63,991 nt of DNA from Clostridia bacterium (lineage in GTDB: Bacteria > Bacillota > Clostridia > Oscillospirales > CAG-272). A program made the translations under genes and the position numbers. This document shows, in pieces, positions 8,834 through 17,633 of this stretch. How positions within the stretch are numbered: the stretch's first letter is position 1; the number at the start of each line of letters is the position of its first letter. Where the stretch lies: positions 1 to 63,991 of the forward strand of contig JAFQPR010000086.1 of the NCBI GenBank assembly GCA_017411605.1, given 5' to 3'. Below the pieces are notes generated by a model, which was not told the DNA's origin, made no database searches, and saw only the letters and a list, made by a program, of their open reading frames with translations.

Positions 8834-8878
8834 CGCCCAATATCCGCGGCTCATTTGCCGAGAAGGCTCTTTTGGGTG
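8834..8878 (+). other. Hairpin in the metG leader
   Basis: CGCCCAA (8834-8840) pairs with TTGGGTG (8872-8878), one G-U pair included, and encloses a smaller hairpin CGGC/GCCG (8847-8860). It ends 3 nt before the AAGGAGG site of metG. No T-box or SAM-riboswitch sequence is visible, so its role, if any, is unknown. Confidence 0.35.
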
Positions 8879-8892
8879 ACAAGGAGGTAACA

Positions 8893-10833
8893 ATGGAGAA
8901 ATTTTATTTAACTACCGCGATAGCTTACGCGTCCCGCAAGCCACACTTTGGAAACACCTATGAGATAATCATGGCTGACGCCTTTGCGCGTTTCCAGCGC
9001 CAGATGGGAAAGGACGTTTTCCTTTGCACGGGAACCGATGAGCACGGTCAGAAGATCGAGGAGTATGCAAAGGCTGCGGGAACTACTCCCAAGGAGTATG
9101 TTGACAGAGTTGCAGGCGAGATAAAGGGCATATGGAATCTTATGGGCTCCAGCCACGATTACTTTATCAGAACAACCGATGATTATCACGAAAAGGCTGT
9201 CGCTAAAATATTCAAGAAGTTTTATGAAAAGGGCGATATATACAAAGGACACTACGAGGGCTGGTACTGCACGCCCTGCGAGTCCTTCTTTACCAATACT
9301 CAGGCAGAGGGCGGCAAATGCCCCGATTGCGGCAGAGAGGTCGTAAAGGCTAAGGAGGAGGCTTACTTCTTCAAGATGTCCAAATATGCTGACAGACTTA
9401 TGAAGCATATCGAGGATAATCCCGGCTTCATCGAGCCTGAGAGCCGTAAGAAGGAAATGGTAAATAACTTCCTCAAGGCAGGTCTTCAGGATCTTTGCGT
9501 ATCCCGTACCTCATTTACATGGGGAATACCCGTTGATTTCGACCCGAAGCACGTAGTGTACGTATGGCTTGACGCGCTCACGAACTATATAACTGCTATC
9601 GGTTACGATCCCGATAAGAGCTTTGAGGAGCAGAGTGAAAGCTTCAAGAAATATTGGCCCGCCGACGTGCATATCATAGGAAAGGATATTCTTCGTTTCC
9701 ATACGATATATTGGCCTATTTTCCTTATGGCGCTAGACCTTCCTTTGCCCAAAAAGGTATTTGGTCACCCCTGGTTCAACTCGGGTAATGACAAAATGTC
9801 GAAGTCCAAGGGGAACGTAATATATGCGGACGAGCTTTCCGAGTATTTCTCGGTTGACGGCGTTCGTTATTACGCTCTTGCCGAGATGCCCTATAACGCA
9901 GATGGAACTATCACGTATGAAAACGTTGTAACGAGATATAACAACGATCTTGCAAATAACCTCGGTAACCTCGTCAGCCGTACTCACGCTATGACGAAAA
10001 AGTATTTTGACGGTATAGTGCCTACTCCGGGTGAGGAAACCGACCTTGACCGCGATTTGAAGAACACCGTTATCGAAGCGGTAAATTCCGCCCGCGAGCT
10101 TATGTCGGGCTATCACGTTGCCGATTCTCTCGAGGTACTCTTCGCGGCGCTCAGACGCGCAAATAAATATATCGACGAAACAACTCCTTGGGTGCTTGCA
10201 AAGAACGAGGAAGAGAAGGGCAGACTTGCAACCGTTATATACAATCTTCTTGAAACGGTAAGAATCGCCGCAGTAGTTCTTACTCCGTATATCCCCGCAA
10301 CTGCAGAGAGAATATTCTCGCAGCTCGGCACTGATAAGTGCGAGTATTCCACTGTATCCGAGTTTGGCGCTCTCGAAGCGGGTAAACCGCTCGGCGAGGC
10401 ATCGACCCTCTTCGCAAGAGTAGACGAGAAGAAGCTCTTCGAGGAGATAGAAGCGAAGAGAGCTGCAGCAGAGGCTGCGGAAAAAGCTGCGGAGGCTCCT
10501 TCGGACAGAGAAGAAGAGATCGCATTTGAGGACTTCGGAAAGGTTGAGCTCAGAGTAGCAGAAATAGTTGAGTGCGAGCCTATCCCTAAGGCAAAGAAGC
10601 TCCTTAAGCTTCAGGTAGACCTCGGATTTGAAAAAAGGCAGGTAGTTTCCGGTATAGCTAAATTCTATAAGCCCGAGGAGCTTATCGGTAAAAAGGTCAT
10701 TCTCGTATGCAATCTCAAGCCGGCAAAGCTCTGTGGAGTTGATTCCTATGGAATGCTTCTCGCATCGGGTGAAGAGGATGTCAAGGTTGCGTTCCTTGAT
10801 CCCGCCGCAAAGAACGGTGACAGAGTACACTGA
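8893..10833 (+). CDS. metG: Methionyl-tRNA synthetase
   Basis: A 646-residue class I synthetase that charges tRNA-Met. The HIGH-like motif is HFGN near residue 17. A zinc-binding insert with four cysteines (CTPC...CPDC) lies at about 126-150, and KMSKSKGN near residue 300. A C-terminal Trbp111-type tRNA-binding domain fills the last 110 residues (from EIAFEDFGKVELRVAEI), used for dimerisation and tRNA binding. The start at 8893 has AAGGAGG 5 nt upstream; an in-frame GTG further up at 8872 lacks a site. It is the first gene of a metG-tatD-radical SAM operon, an arrangement often seen in Firmicutes. Confidence 0.96.
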   Translation: MEKFYLTTAIAYASRKPHFGNTYEIIMADAFARFQRQMGKDVFLCTGTDEHGQKIEEYAKAAGTTPKEYVDRVAGEIKGIWNLMGSSHDYFIRTTDDYHEKAVAKIFKKFYEKGDIYKGHYEGWYCTPCESFFTNTQAEGGKCPDCGREVVKAKEEAYFFKMSKYADRLMKHIEDNPGFIEPESRKKEMVNNFLKAGLQDLCVSRTSFTWGIPVDFDPKHVVYVWLDALTNYITAIGYDPDKSFEEQSESFKKYWPADVHIIGKDILRFHTIYWPIFLMALDLPLPKKVFGHPWFNSGNDKMSKSKGNVIYADELSEYFSVDGVRYYALAEMPYNADGTITYENVVTRYNNDLANNLGNLVSRTHAMTKKYFDGIVPTPGEETDLDRDLKNTVIEAVNSARELMSGYHVADSLEVLFAALRRANKYIDETTPWVLAKNEEEKGRLATVIYNLLETVRIAAVVLTPYIPATAERIFSQLGTDKCEYSTVSEFGALEAGKPLGEASTLFARVDEKKLFEEIEAKRAAAEAAEKAAEAPSDREEEIAFEDFGKVELRVAEIVECEPIPKAKKLLKLQVDLGFEKRQVVSGIAKFYKPEELIGKKVILVCNLKPAKLCGVDSYGMLLASGEEDVKVAFLDPAAKNGDRVH

Positions 10834-10835
10834 TT

Positions 10836-11615
10836 ATGAAATACTTTGATTCACACGCTCATTATTACGACGAGCGCTTTGACGAAGAATACGAGGGAGG
10901 AGCCGAAGTGCTCCTCCCGTCTTTGAATAACGTATCGTACATCGTAAATATCGGCACTGCTCCCGATACTTGCAAAAGAGCGATAGAGCAGGCAAAAAAA
11001 CACGAAAATATGTATACCGCGCTCGGTATTCATCCCTCGGACGCAAGACTTATAGACGATCTTGACGGCGCGCTTGCCGAGATTGAAGAGATGATACTCG
11101 ATAAGAGCAGCAAATGCGTGGCTCTTGGAGAGATAGGTCTTGATTATCATTATGAGGGTACAAATAAGGAAATGCAGATAGCTCTTTTCAGGCGTCAGAT
11201 GCAAATGGCTGAAAGGCTTGGACTTCCCGTGGTTATTCATGACAGGGAATCTCACGAGGACGTAATGACGGTAATACGTGAGTATCCGGGCGTTACGGGT
11301 GTTCTTCACAGCTTTTCGGGCTCGGCTGAAATGGCTCGTGAGCTCGTAAAGCTCGGATATGTGATATCCTTCTCGGGAACTGTCACCTTTACGAATGCGA
11401 AACGCCCCAAGGAAGCTTGCGCGGCGGTACCGCTTGATAAGATACTTATTGAAACGGATGCTCCGTATCTCGCGCCTCATCCAAAGAGAGGAACGCTCAA
11501 TCATTCGGGTAACCTCGAATATACAAACAGAGCGGTAGCTATGATAAAGGGTATTTCCGAGGAAGAGTGTGCCGCCAAAACCGAAGAAAACGCAAGGAGA
11601 TTTTTCGGAATATGA
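10836..11615 (+). CDS. tatD: TatD-family metal-dependent deoxyribonuclease
   Basis: A 259-residue TatD/YcfH hydrolase of the amidohydrolase fold. Metal ligands are visible in order: HAH near residue 7, GEIGLDYH (glutamate near residue 94), IHDRESHED, LHSFSG, and ETDAPYLAP. These enzymes cut DNA and are linked to DNA repair and quality control. The start codon lies 2 nt after the metG stop without a clear ribosome-binding site, so translation is probably coupled. The last codons overlap the next gene by ATGA. Confidence 0.94.
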   Translation: MKYFDSHAHYYDERFDEEYEGGAEVLLPSLNNVSYIVNIGTAPDTCKRAIEQAKKHENMYTALGIHPSDARLIDDLDGALAEIEEMILDKSSKCVALGEIGLDYHYEGTNKEMQIALFRRQMQMAERLGLPVVIHDRESHEDVMTVIREYPGVTGVLHSFSGSAEMARELVKLGYVISFSGTVTFTNAKRPKEACAAVPLDKILIETDAPYLAPHPKRGTLNHSGNLEYTNRAVAMIKGISEEECAAKTEENARRFFGI

Positions 11616-12247
11616 CAGAAGAAAAAAAGAAAGTCCGCGCCATGACGGTGACGTACACGGTTGACAGCGGACTTTACGTGAATATAACGAACAGATGCAC
11701 GAACAGATGCGATTTCTGTATAAGAAATAACGGTGACGGCGCGTACGGTTCCGAGAGCTTATGGCTCGACCATGAGCCGATCGAGGATGAAATATTGGCA
11801 TCCGCCCTCGCGCGTGATCTTACCGCGTTTTCGGAGATAGTATTCTGCGGCTACGGAGAGCCCGCAATTCGTCTTGACGTCGCGAGGAACGTGGCGCTCA
11901 AGATCAAAGAGCTCTATCCCAAAATGAAGATAAGAATAAATACAAACGGTCAGTCCGATCTTATTCTCGGATGCGATTCGGCGCCGATGTATAAGGATGC
12001 TTTTGATGAAGTATCGATAAGCCTTAATGCTGCCGATGCGAAAAGATATCAGGATATCTGCCATTCGGTATACGGTGAGAAGTCGTTTTGTGCAATTCTT
12101 GCGTTTGCGAAAAACGTAAGTAAATACGTGCCCTCTGTTAAATTTTCCGTAGTAAGAGAATCGCTTACCGAGGATGAGCTTGCCGAGTGCGCGAGAATCG
12201 CAGACGAATGCAACGTTACTCTTCGTATAAGAGATCTTATCTCTTAA
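11612..12247 (+). CDS. TatD-linked radical SAM protein
   Basis: A 211-residue radical SAM protein. The cluster-binding CxxxCxxC motif is CTNRCDFC at about residues 30-37, and GYGEPAIR is the SAM-binding GGE-like segment. It is shorter than most radical SAM enzymes and ends soon after the barrel, without an auxiliary cluster domain. Its ATG overlaps the tatD stop as ATGA, with AAGGAGA upstream, so the two are translationally coupled. A TatD-associated radical SAM family with this context is known but its reaction is not. Its stop codon overlaps that of the convergent LysM gene. Confidence 0.85.
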   Translation: MTEEKKKVRAMTVTYTVDSGLYVNITNRCTNRCDFCIRNNGDGAYGSESLWLDHEPIEDEILASALARDLTAFSEIVFCGYGEPAIRLDVARNVALKIKELYPKMKIRINTNGQSDLILGCDSAPMYKDAFDEVSISLNAADAKRYQDICHSVYGEKSFCAILAFAKNVSKYVPSVKFSVVRESLTEDELAECARIADECNVTLRIRDLIS

Positions 12248-13401
12248 AGCGCGTAATCAGCTCTTGCAAACAGAGCGTTAAATATTGTTAAATATGACGT
12301 AGGTCTTGTATCAACGTCAAAGGATATTCCTATAAAGCCAAGCTCGCATAATGCCTCGAGCTTTGCTTTTATATATTGCAATGAAGGAAATGCGATATTA
12401 TAGCGTTCACCTTTACCTGTTTTATATCTTGTATATTCAAATTCGGAAAGCATTGTGTCGTTGTTTGTTTTTAAAGATTTTCCGCTTCTGTAGCAAAGCT
12501 CCTTTGCTTCGTCTATGCTTATTTTTCCGTCACCCAGCTCGATAGACGAAGGAAGGGAAACGAAAACTTTTGAGCTTTCGGCAGAGCCCGCAAATTCACG
12601 TATCCTTTTTTTCGATTCATCTAAGGTGTGTATATTATCCAATGTGAGAATAGCGCCATCGGAGAGCTCGGATGCCTCGGCAAGCTCATATGAGGAAACG
12701 TCGGTAAAGAGCACCATATCGCAACCTATAAAGCATTTTCTTGCTTCAAGTAAAAATTCAGAAAAGCGTTCTTTTTCGCGGGCGTTGACATTGCAAGAAA
12801 TACGTATCCCCATAAATCCGTGCGCCTTGGAAATATCAATAAGAGAGTTTATAATAGCAGTGTAGCTTTCTCTTGAAGATAAAAAAACTCCGTCGCTTTC
12901 GTCCTTAACTCCAAGAATAACAATTTTTCCTTCGCTTTTTGCGAGATTCACCGCATATTCCGGGTTGAACGTCATATTTACGGTATCGGTAACCGTAGCG
13001 GCATCTATAACGGCATATGTCATATACGGCAAAGATTCGTAAAGCTTATCTCTGCTGCACCCCTTTTTTATTATACCGAGAGAAGATCCTGCTCCAATAA
13101 AGGTAGTATCTTGCTTTACGGTGAGTATTTGTCCGGGGCGAAGCTTATGCTTCCCGCAAAGCGAGGGATTCTGAGTCAGTAGAGTACGGGTCTTTATATT
13201 AAATCTTTTTGAGATGGATTCAAGTGTATCGCCGCCCCTCACGGTCACAGTTCTTGTAGGTGTCAGTATAAGCACTTCATCACCAACCGTCAACCTATCG
13301 CCGACAAAGCCATTATCCGATAAAATTTTCGTTGCGGGAACAGAATACCTTCTTGCAATGCTGTATAGGGTTTCTCCCGCATTTACTGTATGTATTTGCA
13401 T
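12244..13401 (-). CDS. LysM protein with degenerate YaaH/SleL-like (GH18) domain
   Basis: A 385-residue protein with two LysM domains (about residues 2-46 and 51-95), which bind peptidoglycan glycan chains, and a C-terminal region (about 110-385) like the YaaH/SleL cortex-lytic family of spore germination. No signal peptide is visible, as is usual for YaaH, which the mother cell puts on the spore coat. The catalytic DxxDxDxE strand of GH18 enzymes appears to be replaced by GIRISCNV, without the acidic residues, so it may bind without cutting. TTGGAG precedes the start. It fits a spore-former together with spoIIR at 25372. Convergent with the radical SAM gene; the two stop codons overlap. Confidence 0.72.
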   Translation of the reverse strand: MQIHTVNAGETLYSIARRYSVPATKILSDNGFVGDRLTVGDEVLILTPTRTVTVRGGDTLESISKRFNIKTRTLLTQNPSLCGKHKLRPGQILTVKQDTTFIGAGSSLGIIKKGCSRDKLYESLPYMTYAVIDAATVTDTVNMTFNPEYAVNLAKSEGKIVILGVKDESDGVFLSSRESYTAIINSLIDISKAHGFMGIRISCNVNAREKERFSEFLLEARKCFIGCDMVLFTDVSSYELAEASELSDGAILTLDNIHTLDESKKRIREFAGSAESSKVFVSLPSSIELGDGKISIDEAKELCYRSGKSLKTNNDTMLSEFEYTRYKTGKGERYNIAFPSLQYIKAKLEALCELGFIGISFDVDTRPTSYLTIFNALFARADYAL

Positions 13402-13495
13402 ATTTTCTCCAATCGTTTTTTATTTTTATTTTATGCGTCGGTGAATGCTTTGCCACGTTTATGGGAAAGATGAATTCAAGACTTTAAGACTTTTT

Positions 13496-13524
13496 TTGAC
13501 ATAAGTGTCAAACTTAATTACTTT
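13496..13524 (+). promoter_or_regulatory. Palindrome and possible promoter before enolase
   Basis: TTGACA-TAAG-TGTCAA (13496-13511) is a perfect 6-bp inverted repeat whose left arm is a consensus -35 box. The hexamer 17 nt on, TACTTT (13519-13524), is a poor -10. This could be an operator overlapping the -35. Confidence 0.35.
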
Positions 13525-13536
13525 TTCAACAAATAA

Positions 13537-14844
<1,308 letters not shown>

Positions 14845-14856
14845 TACGAAGAGTAC

Positions 14857-14885
14857 TTGAAAAAAAAGATAATATATGTTATACT
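14857..14885 (+). promoter_or_regulatory. Promoter of the PqqD-like/S26 pair
   Basis: -35 TTGAAA (14857-14862) and -10 TATACT (14880-14885) with a 17-nt spacer, 30 nt before the ATG at 14915. Confidence 0.65.
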
Positions 14886-14914
14886 TTAGGTACAAATGCT
14901 AAATGGAGGCTCAT

Positions 14915-15181
14915 ATGAAGATCAAAAAAGGATTTGTGCTTGAAAAAGTCGGAGAAAGTTATCTTGCATGCGCAACCGGCAAGCTTGCGCGTGAGTTTTC
15001 GGGACTGGTAAAGCTTAACGAGACGGGCGCGTTTATCTGGGGACTTTTTGCAAACGGGGATATTACCCTGGAAGTTGCCGCGGATAAAATGATAGCTGAA
15101 TACGATATTTCACGCGAGATAGCTCTTCGCGATATTGAGGCTTTCGCTGTCAATCTTAAGAAAAACGGTATATTAGAGTAA
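14915..15181 (+). CDS. PqqD-like peptide-binding protein
   Basis: An 88-residue protein of the PqqD fold, whose members act as winged-helix chaperones presenting a precursor peptide to a radical SAM enzyme. It shows the typical LNETGAFIWGLFANGDI core near residues 31-48 and a helical C-terminal half. The start at 14915 was chosen because GGAGG sits 5 nt before it; the ATG at 14903 would include that site. One base separates it from the S26-type peptidase gene, so they form a two-gene operon. Neither a precursor peptide nor a dedicated radical SAM gene is adjacent, so its client is unknown. Confidence 0.8.
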   Translation: MKIKKGFVLEKVGESYLACATGKLAREFSGLVKLNETGAFIWGLFANGDITLEVAADKMIAEYDISREIALRDIEAFAVNLKKNGILE

Positions 15182-15182
15182 T

Positions 15183-15659
15183 ATGAGCGAGATTGCCGTA
15201 ACAGAGAATAATAATATTGAAGAGATTCTTGAGCGTGACGGTGTGTATGCATCCGTAACGAACGGTTGCAGTATGCGTCCTCTTTTCAAAACTCACCGCG
15301 ATATGATAGTTGTTACAAAGCCAACGAAAAAACTATCTAAGTATGACGTTGCTCTTTATAGAGTAAGCGGTAAATATATTCTTCACAGAGTTATAGGTAT
15401 AGATGAAGGGCGCGGTGTTTATATAATCCGCGGCGATAATACCTATTCAAAGGAGTATATTCCGTTTAAAAAGGTTATAGGTGTTCTTGTTTCCTTCAAC
15501 CGTAAGGGAAAGCGCCATGACGTAACGGAAAGAGGTTACCGTATCTATTCGGTGATGTGGAACGCTATCTATCCATTAAGATATCTTGCCCGAGCGTTTC
15601 TTTCTGTTCCCAAAAGATTATTACGCAAAATATTCAGAAAAAGATCCAAAGAAACCTGA
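15183..15659 (+). CDS. S24/S26-type peptidase, signal-peptidase-like
   Basis: A 158-residue protein with the core of signal-peptidase-like S24/S26 peptidases: a serine motif NGCSMRPLF near residues 27-35 (nucleophile expected at S30), then KYDVALYR and KYILHRVIG. The last segment keeps a histidine (HRV) where bacterial type I signal peptidases usually have the catalytic lysine region. The very basic C terminus (KRLLRKIFRKRSK) may bind membrane or nucleic acid. There is no strong N-terminal anchor. Together with the PqqD-like gene it suggests maturation of a peptide, but no substrate gene is evident nearby. Confidence 0.72.
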   Translation: MSEIAVTENNNIEEILERDGVYASVTNGCSMRPLFKTHRDMIVVTKPTKKLSKYDVALYRVSGKYILHRVIGIDEGRGVYIIRGDNTYSKEYIPFKKVIGVLVSFNRKGKRHDVTERGYRIYSVMWNAIYPLRYLARAFLSVPKRLLRKIFRKRSKET

Positions 15660-15718
15660 TATGGATTCCGCATTAATAGGCGGAGCAGCATATTCCATAG
15701 GCTTCTTTGGATTTTTTC
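15644..15718. terminator. Long hairpin terminator after the S26 peptidase gene
   Basis: ATCCAAAGAA (15644-15653) pairs with TTCTTTGGAT (15703-15712), with further pairing inside (ATGGA/TCCAT, CCGC/GCGG), followed by a run of six T. It starts inside the last codons of the peptidase gene. An A-run on the left allows it to serve the convergent gene too. A 28-codon ORF starting at 15661 lies inside the hairpin and is probably not a gene. Confidence 0.7.
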
Positions 15719-15743
15719 TATCATTTAATTGTATATCCTTTGA

Positions 15744-16037
15744 TTAAAAGGTTATTTTGTCTTCTATTATGTATGGCAGATCGATAGGTGTCGCGAGATT
15801 GTCTGCTAGTTTTTCAAAGAATGAAATGGCCTTGCCTACGTCTGCAAAAAGCTCTTTTGCGGTATTTCTCGTCACTTCACCGTCCTTCGTCATAATTATT
15901 TCGATAGAATATAGCGGCATATTAAAGCTGGCTACTTGTTCAGATCTTGCAGCGTGGAGAACGTATCTGTAAATAATACCGTTTTCAATTTTCGTTATAT
16001 CCTTTATGATCTTACTTTCTCTGTTTCTGTTTTTCAT
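15744..16037 (-). CDS. DUF6514-like small protein
   Basis: A 97-residue protein resembling the small DUF6514 family of Firmicutes. Visible features are a beta-rich N-terminal half (GIIYRYVLHAA, YSIEIIMTKDGEV) and a helical C-terminal half with FADVGKAISFFEKLADN and a conserved-looking PIDLPYIIEDKI end. These match the family pattern of an aspartate/valine turn, a helix, then a PxxLxxxxED terminus. No signal peptide or membrane segment. A CGGAG site precedes the start. The function of the family is unknown. It is convergent with the S26 peptidase gene across the shared terminator. Confidence 0.62.
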   Translation of the reverse strand: MKNRNRESKIIKDITKIENGIIYRYVLHAARSEQVASFNMPLYSIEIIMTKDGEVTRNTAKELFADVGKAISFFEKLADNLATPIDLPYIIEDKITF

Positions 16038-16216
16038 AGTAATTACTCCGTATTTATTTGTTGTAATTATTCTAACATAAACGGATGGGCCTTGTCGTAA
16101 AGAAAAACGTCGTTTTTTTGGGGATAAATAAATCGCAATTTTCGAACTTTTGCGATAATTGGCGGAATCTTGACATAAATACCTTCAGTTTTAAAAAAAT
16201 GCGTTAAGAAAAAGCA

Positions 16217-16246
16217 AAAAAAGACCGAAAAATGACGGTCTTTTTC
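16217..16246. terminator. Terminator in the 16038-16323 spacer
   Basis: AAAAAGACCG pairs with CGGTCTTTTT around an 8-nt loop. It lies past the stop of the acyl-ACP thioesterase gene (16324, minus strand) and can terminate in both directions. I see nothing else in this 286-bp spacer; a 70-codon ORF there is low-complexity and has no ribosome-binding site. Confidence 0.75.
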
Positions 16247-16323
16247 TGAAAAAATATTAAAAATTAGCATCCGTTGCAACTTTGAAAGAGAAAAGCAATT
16301 ATTGCAATGTCAAATAAAAAGTT

Positions 16324-17037
16324 TTAAATTCCGCAAAGATGAATTTCTGCTTCGGAATTGACTCTTCCGTCCGGAAGAACGGTTCTTATATAGTAATATC
16401 CGTTAGATTCTTCAACGTATACGTCAAGCGTGTCCTTGTATTTTGCTTCATTCATATAGTTTATACTCATTGAATCTATGCGTTTTTTGTCCAGCGGAAG
16501 GAAATTTGAGAAAATATCTGCGTATTTTGTGTTATTGATATGTTTGTTTTGGTCAAGATCTGCATACGTGACAGTATAAGTGCCGACCTTTTTCATAGCT
16601 GAGGGGAGTCTTATCGGGCTTATGGCAATATTATCCCAAGGCTCGTACGTCGGGAGATTGAGTTCAAAATCGGCAACCTTAACAAGGCTTCGGCTTGTAG
16701 TATCTATTAGTGCCCATATTGATATAGCTCTGCCTATAATCTCATCGTCGCGGTAAAGAGCGTAGCATCTGATAAAGCTGTATCCTCGAGATATGCACGG
16801 AAACGTATGCGCCACGAGCCTGTCATACGTATGCACCGATGAGTAGAATTCAAGCCTTATACGGCTTATAATAAAGGCTTTGCCCATTTCTTTGAGGTTT
16901 TCGTATGACATACCGTTTTCGGTAAGCTGAGTCTGCGCTGCAGACTGAATATATTTCATAAGTGATGACGCGCGGCAGACTCCGTTAAAATCCACATCGT
17001 GAACGTCAACCTCTATTTCTTTTTTAAATCCGATCAT
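16324..17037 (-). CDS. Acyl-ACP thioesterase
   Basis: A 237-residue double-hotdog protein of the FatA/FatB-like acyl-ACP thioesterase family, which releases free fatty acids from acyl carrier protein. The first hotdog begins with EVDVHDVDFNGVCRASSLMKYIQ. The second contains the family motif ADLDQNKHINNTKYADIF near residues 164-181, whose Asn and His are expected catalytic residues. Length is typical of bacterial members. It is monocistronic, divergent from trxA. A role in fatty acid release or lipid turnover is inferred from the family. Confidence 0.85.
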   Translation of the reverse strand: MIGFKKEIEVDVHDVDFNGVCRASSLMKYIQSAAQTQLTENGMSYENLKEMGKAFIISRIRLEFYSSVHTYDRLVAHTFPCISRGYSFIRCYALYRDDEIIGRAISIWALIDTTSRSLVKVADFELNLPTYEPWDNIAISPIRLPSAMKKVGTYTVTYADLDQNKHINNTKYADIFSNFLPLDKKRIDSMSINYMNEAKYKDTLDVYVEESNGYYYIRTVLPDGRVNSEAEIHLCGI

Positions 17038-17202
17038 AGCTTTTCCTTAAATCAATGTTTTTTTGTTTTATTGTATACCATTTTTGAAAAAAAGTCTATA
17101 TTTTTTGCAGAAGATTTAAAAAATATTAAAAAACTATAGAAAAATGCTAAAAAATGTGGTAAACTAAAAACAAAGCAATATCAGAAAGAAAGGAAATAAA
17201 AA

Positions 17203-17514
17203 ATGCTTGTAATTACAGAAAAGAATTTTGCGGAAGAAGTAGAAAAAAGCGATAAGCTTTGCGTCATAGACCTTTATGCGGATTGGTGCGGACCTTGCCG
17301 TATGCTTGCTCCCGTGCTTGCTGAGCTCGAGGGGGAATATTCCGACGTTAAATTCTGCAAGGTTAACGTAGATAACTCTCCCGAGCTTGCAAGAATGTTC
17401 AAGGTAGAGAGCATTCCGCTTGTTGCGTTCGTTAAAAATAATACCTATCTTGATATGTCCCTCGGCTACGTTCAGAAGGAGAAGCTTGCGGGAATGATAG
17501 AGCAGTATAAATAA
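17203..17514 (+). CDS. trxA: Thioredoxin
   Basis: A 103-residue thioredoxin, a cytoplasmic disulfide reductant. The active site is DWCGPC-type (ADWCGPCRM near residues 26-34), with the cis-proline at SIPLVAF. AAAGGAAA lies before the start. It is a single-gene unit ending at a strong terminator. The proline loop has IPL where many thioredoxins have IPT, a small variation. Confidence 0.93.
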   Translation: MLVITEKNFAEEVEKSDKLCVIDLYADWCGPCRMLAPVLAELEGEYSDVKFCKVNVDNSPELARMFKVESIPLVAFVKNNTYLDMSLGYVQKEKLAGMIEQYK

Positions 17515-17583
17515 TTATTTTACTGCAAAGCAAAATAGAGGTCAAAAATATTGTTTTAGAGTTACCTTAACTATAACTAAAAA

Positions 17584-17628
17584 CCGAGCCGAGCGTTTTT
17601 TTGCGCTCGGCTCGGGTATCTTTTTTAT
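17584..17628. terminator. Bidirectional terminator, trxA / glutaminase-like gene
   Basis: A perfect 12-bp stem, CCGAGCCGAGCG (17584-17595) with CGCTCGGCTCGG (17604-17615), is followed by a T-rich tract. An A-run on the left makes it usable from the minus strand too. Confidence 0.88.
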
Positions 17629-17633
17629 ATTAT

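Noticed and set aside
8819-8892. T-box or SAM riboswitch in the metG leader
   Set aside because: I searched by eye for the T-box AGGGTGGNACCGCG element and SAM-riboswitch core. Neither is present. Only a small hairpin near the ribosome-binding site is seen. The leaders of serS and tyrS also lack a T-box.
16067-16279. 70-codon minus-strand ORF between the DUF6514-like and thioesterase genes
   Set aside because: Low-complexity, AT-rich, no ribosome-binding site, and it contains the terminator hairpin at 16217-16246.
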